Origin: Hemicentrotus pulcherrimus
Lineage: Eukaryota > Echinodermata > Echinoidea > Camarodonta > Strongylocentrotidae
NCBI GenBank assembly: GCA_003118195.1
Contig: BEXV01001509.1
Span: forward strand, 24,998-43,213
Length of the DNA stretch: 18,216 nucleotides
Direction of reading: 5' to 3'
Shown: in pieces, positions 16,801-18,216 of the stretch
How the letters are laid out: every line of letters starts with the position of its first letter
Position numbering within the stretch: the first letter of the stretch is position 1
The notes under the pieces: model-generated
The model's database searches: none
What the model saw: the letters and a program-made list of their open reading frames with translations, nothing else
Told to the model about the DNA's origin: nothing
Translations under genes and position numbers: made by a program

Positions 16801-18216
16801 TAAAGCATGGCGTGCATTTTCTTCTTTACAAAACATTCTCTGTTGCTTTCACGCACTCTTCCTGTAATACATATATCGCTCATGCACTCTTCTTTCACGT
16901 GGCACTTTTCTTAATGCAATCCTTAGAACTTTCGTAGTTTATGCATATATATCCATGTTCCCTTCCTTTCATTTATCGCTTTCAAAATACCTTGGAATAA
17001 AATGGTGTTTTCTTCAACAATAATACCAATATTTTCCTATCGTTCATGCTAATTGTATACCTCCTGACAATCATACAAAAGTACATGGACGCCCTCATTC
17101 GTTCACTTTCACCAATGAGTTATCAAATTGTTTTGAAGTATGATAATCTACCTATCTCGCAATCCAAGATATTTAAACAAATACACTGTTGGTCATAATG
17201 GTGGAATAATTATTTTTACCCCAGTTTAGGGAAGGATTAAGAAAAAAAAAGATTTATTTCTAATAGATCTAGATAATGGCATACGTCCTCAGATTTTATT
17301 GAATATTAATTTGCTAGTGTTTGTTTTGCGTGACTGCTAAATCATATGTGTGCTACTATGCTAATCAGCTAAGGGACCTACGTCCTGTGGCCATGCCTTG
17401 ACCCATAATGCATAGCCCTAGAGAGGAATTTTTCCTGTTGGGGGCCGGGGGAAAATGCAATGAATGTTTGACAATTTATTGCATTTTCTTCGTTTTGGGG
17501 GATTTGTGGGGGCGGCCGCGTACCCTAGCAACCACTGCGTACAGTCATGATTCAGGGGCTTAGCAATGGCCTTGTTACTGTGAGAATAAAAATCGTGTCG
17601 ATCAGCTATATTATTGCACTTTTGTGAGGCATAAATCCTCATTACTGTCAATTATGACTTAAGGACGCAGGTTTCCTAGCTGATTAGCATAGTAGGATAC
17701 ATATGATTTAGCAGTCACGCAAAAAACACTCGCAAATTAATATTCAATAAAATCTGATAATGCATGCCATTATCTAGATCTATTAAAAATTAATACATTT
17801 TTAAAATCCTTCCCTAAACTGGAGTAAAAATATTTATTCTACCATTATGACCAACAGTGTTTTTACATTAATCTATTTAGAACGCAAATCTATACTGTAA
17901 TAGTGGAGGATATCGTTAATGTTTGATTTGGGTGATTATTTTTTTTTGATAACATATAGAGGTGAAATAACTAACATTTGTTATTAATTTATCTGGCCCG
18001 ATTGTTAAAAGTGGAACTATTGTAGTTGTGAGAAATTAAGTTGTCACATGATTTTGTCTTTTTCTTCTCTTACTTACAGTCAAGCACGAAAAATAATTCT
18101 GGTGGAAAAGGATCTTCTTCTAAGAAGCCTAGCTCCCAGCCACCCAAACCAGTCAAGAAGGAAACGAAACCGGAGCCGAAACCCGCCCAACCCGCCCAAC
18201 CCGCCCAGCCCGCCCA
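398..18216 (+). CDS. Same gene, ending B (alternative membrane helix and long basic tail), partial
   Basis: Exons 398-524, 1169-1408, 1877-2083 and 3028-3192 can instead be joined to 10833-10942, 12456-12479, 12594-12623, 15818-15988 and 18080-18216. The G left over at 3192 plus CT at 10833 makes an Ala codon, and all later junctions are phase 0. The result keeps the VWD-sushi-sushi ectodomain but replaces membrane helix and tail. The tail is at least 124 residues, rich in Lys, Ser and Pro, and still open at the window edge. Making this transcript requires skipping 3947-4842 and its poly(A) signal across a 7.6-kb intron. I infer that both endings belong to one gene from strand, phase compatibility and the resemblance of the two membrane exons. 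The alternative is that 10833-18216 belongs to a separate downstream gene whose ectodomain exons I failed to see. Confidence 0.65.
525..1168 (+). other. Intron with GA-rich microsatellite
   Basis: A 644-bp phase-1 intron between the two VWD exons. It contains a (GA)n/(GAGG) tract at about 690-722. The short open frame at 764-961 has no recognisable product and is taken as chance. Confidence 0.75.
1169..1408 (+). CDS. Exon: VWD C-terminal, CLFDY segment
   Basis: A 240-nt exon, phase 1 to phase 1, with acceptor caacctttcag and donor gtgagtgg at 1409. It completes Trp and then encodes 79 residues from EIETDYSLFRY to ENIRK. The segments SLF-x-Y, THADY, FVPL, PAC-x(5)-CLFDY and a following helix-prone AMATLGAFEAFES stretch match the region that follows VWD in Mesh/SUSD2-like proteins, where two close cysteines and (C)LFD(Y/F) are conserved. 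One N-glycosylation sequon (NST) is present. The open frame that runs back to an ATG at 1126 is intronic: 1126-1168 is the end of the intron, and the reading continues past the donor to a stop at 1444. Confidence 0.88.
1678..1800 (+). pseudogene. Partial sushi exon (first half of a CCP), cassette or vestige
   Basis: The acceptor at 1677 is strong (cttcctctcccacag). From it phase 1 reads DTCPNSITPYNVTQT, then FSLHC near the end. This closely parallels the start of sushi 1 (DACPSQITPYNGTKT ... VSFTC). It carries the first two of four CCP cysteines but no third or fourth cysteine and no C-terminal Trp motif. A donor-like site at 1801 (T|GTAAAG) would end it in phase 1, so it could be spliced in frame before 1877. 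A better-looking GTAATC at 1767 would end in phase 0 and shift the frame. It looks like a tandem exon duplicate that lost its second half. Whether it is still spliced is unknown; the strong acceptor and lack of stops leave that open. Confidence 0.55.
1877..2083 (+). CDS. Exon: sushi/CCP domain 1
   Basis: A 207-nt symmetric phase 1-1 exon, the classic layout for one sushi module per exon, with acceptor tttgctttttccccag and donor gtaaga at 2084. It encodes 68 full residues. Four cysteines occur in CCP order: DACP, SFTC, KRC and NEC, with a Gly-rich middle (DEGLIMVGSSYKRC) and the conserved Trp in SLMWTGSTGDNEC. One sequon (NGT) is present. Retaining the following intron would add only GKSD before a stop at 2095-2097. 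An open frame starting at ATG 1807 reads into this exon in the correct frame and begins with a signal-peptide-like stretch; see findings. Confidence 0.92.
2084..3027 (+). other. Intron between sushi 1 and sushi 2
   Basis: A 944-bp phase-1 intron holding the SINE at 2130-2350, a run of 13 G at 2437-2449, a locally GC-rich stretch at about 2490-2620 with a GGCGCA/TGCGCC hairpin, and a short gtacat repeat at about 2611-2630. No further exon is visible. Confidence 0.75.
2130..2350 (+). mobile_element. tRNA-derived SINE
   Basis: The head resembles a tRNA with pol III promoter boxes: an A-box-like TTAATTGGTAG at 2141-2150 and a perfect B-box GGTTCGAAACC at 2180-2190, about 30 nt apart. The anticodon-arm region (cttgtag) recalls tRNA-Thr. 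T-stem and acceptor stem no longer pair, so it is not a functional tRNA. A roughly 150-nt unrelated body follows and ends in an aacc/caaa-rich tail at about 2326-2350. It is inserted in the intron between sushi 1 and sushi 2, in the same orientation as the gene. Confidence 0.75.
3028..3192 (+). CDS. Exon: sushi/CCP domain 2
   Basis: A 165-nt symmetric phase 1-1 exon with acceptor gtttattttcag and donor gtgagt at 3193. It encodes ESSCGFLDTPSNGSIS, then TFACEEGFTMNGGSQSVC and NAVWSNGAPTC. The four cysteines, the NG turn, the CEEGF segment, the Trp and the final P-x-C are all canonical for CCP modules. Length is typical (about 54 residues). It carries a sequon (NGS). It is the last shared ectodomain exon: its trailing G can be completed either by AC at 3947 (Asp) or by CT at 10833 (Ala), giving the two alternative membrane endings. 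Open frames listed by other readings of this stretch are out-of-frame shadows. Confidence 0.93.
3193..3946 (+). other. Intron before membrane exon A
   Basis: A 754-bp phase-1 intron. It has a gtgtttgtgtg-like stretch near 3418-3440 and a long C/T-rich tract just before the acceptor. No exon or element recognised. Confidence 0.75.
3947..4094 (+). CDS. Exon: membrane helix A
   Basis: A 148-nt exon with acceptor ctgccgctgacccag and donor gtgagt at 4095, phase 1 in and phase 2 out. It encodes a short polar linker (DNDLISGDNN), about 25 hydrophobic residues rich in Val, Ile, Phe and Leu (from AVVIALSVV to GIFVFM), then RYWQSGTFNTEKQ. The Arg-Tyr-Trp after the helix fits a stop-transfer border, so the protein is type I with the C terminus inside the cell. 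The phase-2 end matches exon 4710 but not exon 10833 or any ending-B exon. Confidence 0.9.
4095..4709 (+). other. Intron before terminal exon A
   Basis: A 615-bp phase-2 intron, AT-rich, with a pyrimidine-rich stretch at about 4616-4680 upstream of the AG at 4709. Nothing else recognised. Confidence 0.75.
4710..4842 (+). CDS. Terminal exon A: short cytoplasmic tail and stop
   Basis: Acceptor cacgaaacag at 4709; the first G completes Glu with GA from 4093-4094. The exon then encodes 43 residues including STKEAEVNWGMEDDTGN, EHIYTANVPS and the C terminus SSETPYL, with TAG at 4840-4842. The tail is mildly acidic and has two tyrosines; no established signalling motif is clear to me, and the final residues do not fit a standard PDZ-binding consensus. 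The 3' untranslated region follows directly, with AATAAA about 95 nt after the stop, supporting this as a true terminal exon. Confidence 0.88.
4936..4941 (+). terminator. Poly(A) signal AATAAA for ending A
   Basis: AATAAA lies about 95 nt after the TAG at 4840-4842. GT-containing and T-rich sequence follows within 30 nt (caggtgtac, attttttt), as expected of a cleavage and polyadenylation region. The implied 3' UTR is short, roughly 110-130 nt. AATAAA is frequent by chance in AT-rich DNA, so position after the stop codon is the main support. Confidence 0.65.
5014..5078. repeat. Short tandem/inverted repeat with five TGACG/CGTCA half-sites
   Basis: Two 23-bp direct copies (5028-5050 and 5051-5073) share acgtaggagt-cgtcaaaga. 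The first contains an inverted repeat TGACGTA-ggag-TACGTCA. TGACG or CGTCA occurs at 5014, 5028, 5041, 5064 and 5074, all within 65 bp. These are half-sites of the cAMP-response element bound by CREB/ATF factors. Function is inference. Confidence 0.5.
8061..8197. mobile_element. Small palindromic MITE-like element
   Basis: The ends are imperfect inverted repeats: attgcacaaaac at 8061-8072 against gttttatgcaac at 8185-8196. Within them lie inner palindromes ACCATTGATGGT (8075-8086) and GTTGCCATTGATGGCAAC (8158-8175), and a central ttaactaccatggaaacc. About 137 bp with no coding capacity. The architecture fits a foldback MITE; the superfamily is not determined. Confidence 0.55.
9859..10125. mobile_element. 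SINE-like element, copy 1, with ATT/ATC tail
   Basis: Shares ordered blocks with 12140-12357: ctctacatttgcc / tctacacttgcc, a ccttaaatgcttgagc / ccttgaatgctagagc block, a stem region around ggcc-ga, then ggccctc-gga-aac, and a tail of tattattatcatt units (10020-10120). The matching order and common microsatellite tail indicate a dispersed retroelement family. The minus-strand open frame here (9824-10147) is a by-product of the stop-free ATT repeat. Confidence 0.6.
10577..10604. repeat. (GAT)n microsatellite
   Basis: About nine consecutive GAT/ATG triplets. The minus-strand open frame 10407-10616 (poly-Ile start) is an artefact of it. Confidence 0.9.
10833..10942 (+). CDS. Exon: membrane helix B (alternative)
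   Basis: A 110-nt exon with acceptor cctaccgtggttgtcag and donor gtaggt at 10943, phase 1 in and phase 0 out. It encodes 36 full residues: GSNVNVVGIAVG, a hydrophobic core with five consecutive Ile (ATC ATC ATC ATC ATT), IVVLGILYYM and KTKK. About 27 hydrophobic residues followed by a Lys cluster form a clear type I membrane anchor. It resembles membrane helix A in placement, length and pattern (N-x-VV near the start, LLVVGI versus IVVLGI, aromatic-Met before the basic border), suggesting exon duplication. The acceptor phase matches the end of sushi 2. Confidence 0.85.
10943..12455 (+). other. Intron between membrane exon B and the 24-nt microexon
   Basis: A 1,513-bp phase-0 intron. Contains a run of 14 C followed by (CA)n at about 11189-11210 and the SINE-like copy 2. 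No further exon seen. Confidence 0.65.
12140..12357. mobile_element. SINE-like element, copy 2, with ATT/ATC tail
   Basis: Second copy of the family seen at 9859-10125, in the same orientation, ending in attattattatcattatc. It contains a perfect 16-bp palindrome TTCGGCTTAAGCCGAA (12238-12253) in the segment that is a looser stem in copy 1. It lies in the intron between membrane exon B and the 24-nt microexon. No clear pol III boxes were identified, so the RNA origin is unknown. Confidence 0.6.
12456..12479 (+). CDS. 24-nt microexon, ending B tail
   Basis: Flanked by acceptor taatcgctccacag and donor gtaagt at 12480, an excellent donor. In the phase-0 frame set by the helix B exon it encodes KTNSSYPR. 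At 24 nt it is a multiple of three and can be skipped without changing frame. It is separated from the next microexon by an intron of only 114 nt. Support is the quality of both splice sites and continuity of frame; it is too short for a homology argument. Confidence 0.7.
12594..12623 (+). CDS. 30-nt microexon, ending B tail
   Basis: Acceptor cataactcaatacgcag and donor gtaagt at 12624 flank 30 nt that read ETKGRYAVQK in phase 0. Like its neighbour it is symmetric and frame-neutral. The peptide is basic and continues the Lys-rich character of the tail on both sides, which supports it being real. The pyrimidine tract is weak, so inclusion may be regulated. Confidence 0.7.
12624..15817 (+). other. 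Intron before the 171-nt exon
   Basis: A 3.2-kb phase-0 intron. It holds the rearranged long-TIR element (13117-13646) and a GA/GT-rich tract at about 14060-14140. I looked for a further phase-0 microexon and found none with good borders and a length divisible by three. Short open frames at 12923, 14860 and 15102 have no recognisable product. Confidence 0.6.
13117..13646 (-). mobile_element. Long-TIR element, copy A, truncated and rearranged
   Basis: Starts CACTGTCGCTCATAACGG after TA and follows the reverse complement of the complete copy at 17184-17859 through one terminal repeat (to about 13316) and the internal region (the gacagtaatgaggatt, catgactgtacgcag and atgcaataaat words). It then turns back: 13522-13563 (tttattgcatttta, ccccggtcc) reappears inverted at 13606-13646, and the second terminal repeat is missing. 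No transposase coding is visible. The minus-strand open frame 13320-13508 falls inside it and is not a gene. Confidence 0.7.
15818..15988 (+). CDS. 171-nt exon: Lys/Ser-rich cytoplasmic tail, ending B
   Basis: Acceptor tccccttaatctcacag and donor gtagct at 15989 enclose 57 codons in phase 0. The translation includes KSKKPKTTDDRDAELSIPL, KKKPTDVRASTRSSSSQKSN and GPSAQIFKPTAISQ. It is GC-rich compared with both flanks, unlike the AT-rich introns, and has no hydrophobic segment. The composition (Lys clusters, Ser run, Pro) suggests a disordered basic tail that could be phosphorylated or bind acidic partners; no known domain is recognised. The 57-bp minisatellite begins one base into the following intron, and the frame stays open through it to a stop at 16514-16516 if the intron were retained. 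Confidence 0.8.
15990..16449. repeat. 57-bp minisatellite, eight copies
   Basis: Eight head-to-tail units of 57-59 bp. Each starts with ta(g/t)(c/t)tcgactc, passes through aaaatatttgg and tttgca(g/a)ag, then attcatgt, a T-rich run and aaaacatcgg. Copies 1-3 are 57 bp (19 codons); copy 4 carries one extra T. Copies 1-4 share tttgcagagatt, copies 5-8 have tttgcaaa(g/c)att, so two sub-families expanded in order. Unit 1 overlaps the splice donor of the 171-nt exon: the T of its GT is the first base of the array. Confidence 0.9.
17184..17859 (+). mobile_element. Long terminal-inverted-repeat element, copy B, complete and non-autonomous
   Basis: A 676-bp element with inverted repeats of about 200 bp: left 17184-17386 (CACTGTTGGTCATAATGGTGG ...) and right 17662-17859 (... 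CCATTATGACCAACAGTG). The arms share agatctagataatggcat, a tttgcgtgactgc-type word and a gctaatcagct word. The 275-bp centre carries its own small palindrome (gcaatgaat / atttattgc) and a GCGGCCGC. No coding sequence is visible, so movement would depend on a transposase elsewhere. TA precedes the left end, TT follows the right end; a Tc1/mariner-like TA target is possible but not shown. Confidence 0.8.
18080..18216 (+). CDS. Exon, partial at window end: Ser/Lys and Pro-Ala-Gln repeat tail, ending B
   Basis: A strong acceptor (tttcttctcttacttacag) precedes phase-0 sequence encoding SSTKNNSGGKGSSSKKPSSQ, then PPKPVKKETKPEPK and PAQ repeats that run off the window. The last 36 nt are near-perfect 9-bp units (cccgcccaa/g) giving Pro-Ala-Gln. 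The exon continues the basic Ser/Lys style of 15818-15988 and then switches to a low-complexity Pro-rich linker. It is certainly incomplete: no donor or stop is seen. Confidence 0.78.

Larger units (their letters stand above)
15989..18079 (+). other. Intron between the 171-nt exon and the last exon
   Basis: A 2.1-kb phase-0 intron containing the minisatellite at its 5' end and the complete long-TIR element at 17184-17859. Between them (about 16450-17183) I see AT-rich DNA without recognisable features. Confidence 0.7.

Noticed and set aside
13320..17651. Minus-strand open frames at 13320-13508 and 17418-17651 as related small genes
   Set aside because: Both lie inside the two copies of the long-TIR element, and no transposase motif or conserved protein is visible.

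Overview
The window is metazoan genomic DNA, AT-rich outside coding segments. It is dominated by introns with consensus GT/AG borders, simple repeats and short non-autonomous transposable elements. It has no operons, Shine-Dalgarno sites or long uninterrupted genes. The repeat style and the gene family suggest a marine invertebrate, possibly an echinoderm or another invertebrate deuterostome; this is an impression, not a proof.

All recognisable coding sequence is on the + strand and fits the 3' part of one gene. It encodes a type I membrane protein with the C-terminal half of a von Willebrand factor D (VWD) domain, then sushi/CCP domains, one membrane helix and a cytoplasmic tail. This is the C-terminal layout of the Mesh / SUSD2 / MUC4-like family (NIDO-AMOP-VWD-sushi-TM). 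The upstream part of the gene lies outside the window.

Shared extracellular exons are 398-524 and 1169-1408 (VWD), 1877-2083 (sushi 1) and 3028-3192 (sushi 2). An extra half-sushi exon may lie at 1678-1800. After sushi 2 there are two possible endings. Ending A uses membrane exon 3947-4094 and terminal exon 4710-4842 (TAG), with AATAAA at 4936. Ending B uses a second membrane exon at 10833-10942. Two microexons (12456-12479, 12594-12623), a 171-nt exon (15818-15988) and an exon running off the window (18080-18216) follow. Both membrane exons accept in phase 1, matching the end of sushi 2. Exon A ends in phase 2, so it cannot be joined to exon B in frame: the endings are mutually exclusive. 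Tail A is 57 residues and fairly acidic. Tail B is at least 124 residues, very basic, Ser/Lys-rich, and ends in Pro-Ala-Gln repeats.

The non-coding part holds a tRNA-derived SINE (2130-2350), two copies of a second SINE-like family with ATT/ATC tails (9859-10125, 12140-12357), a small palindromic element (8061-8197), a 57-bp minisatellite that starts at a splice donor (15990-16449), and two copies of a long-terminal-inverted-repeat element (13117-13646 rearranged, 17184-17859 complete). The two long-TIR copies sit in opposite orientation on either side of the 171-nt exon. No minus-strand gene, functional RNA gene or CRISPR array is supported.
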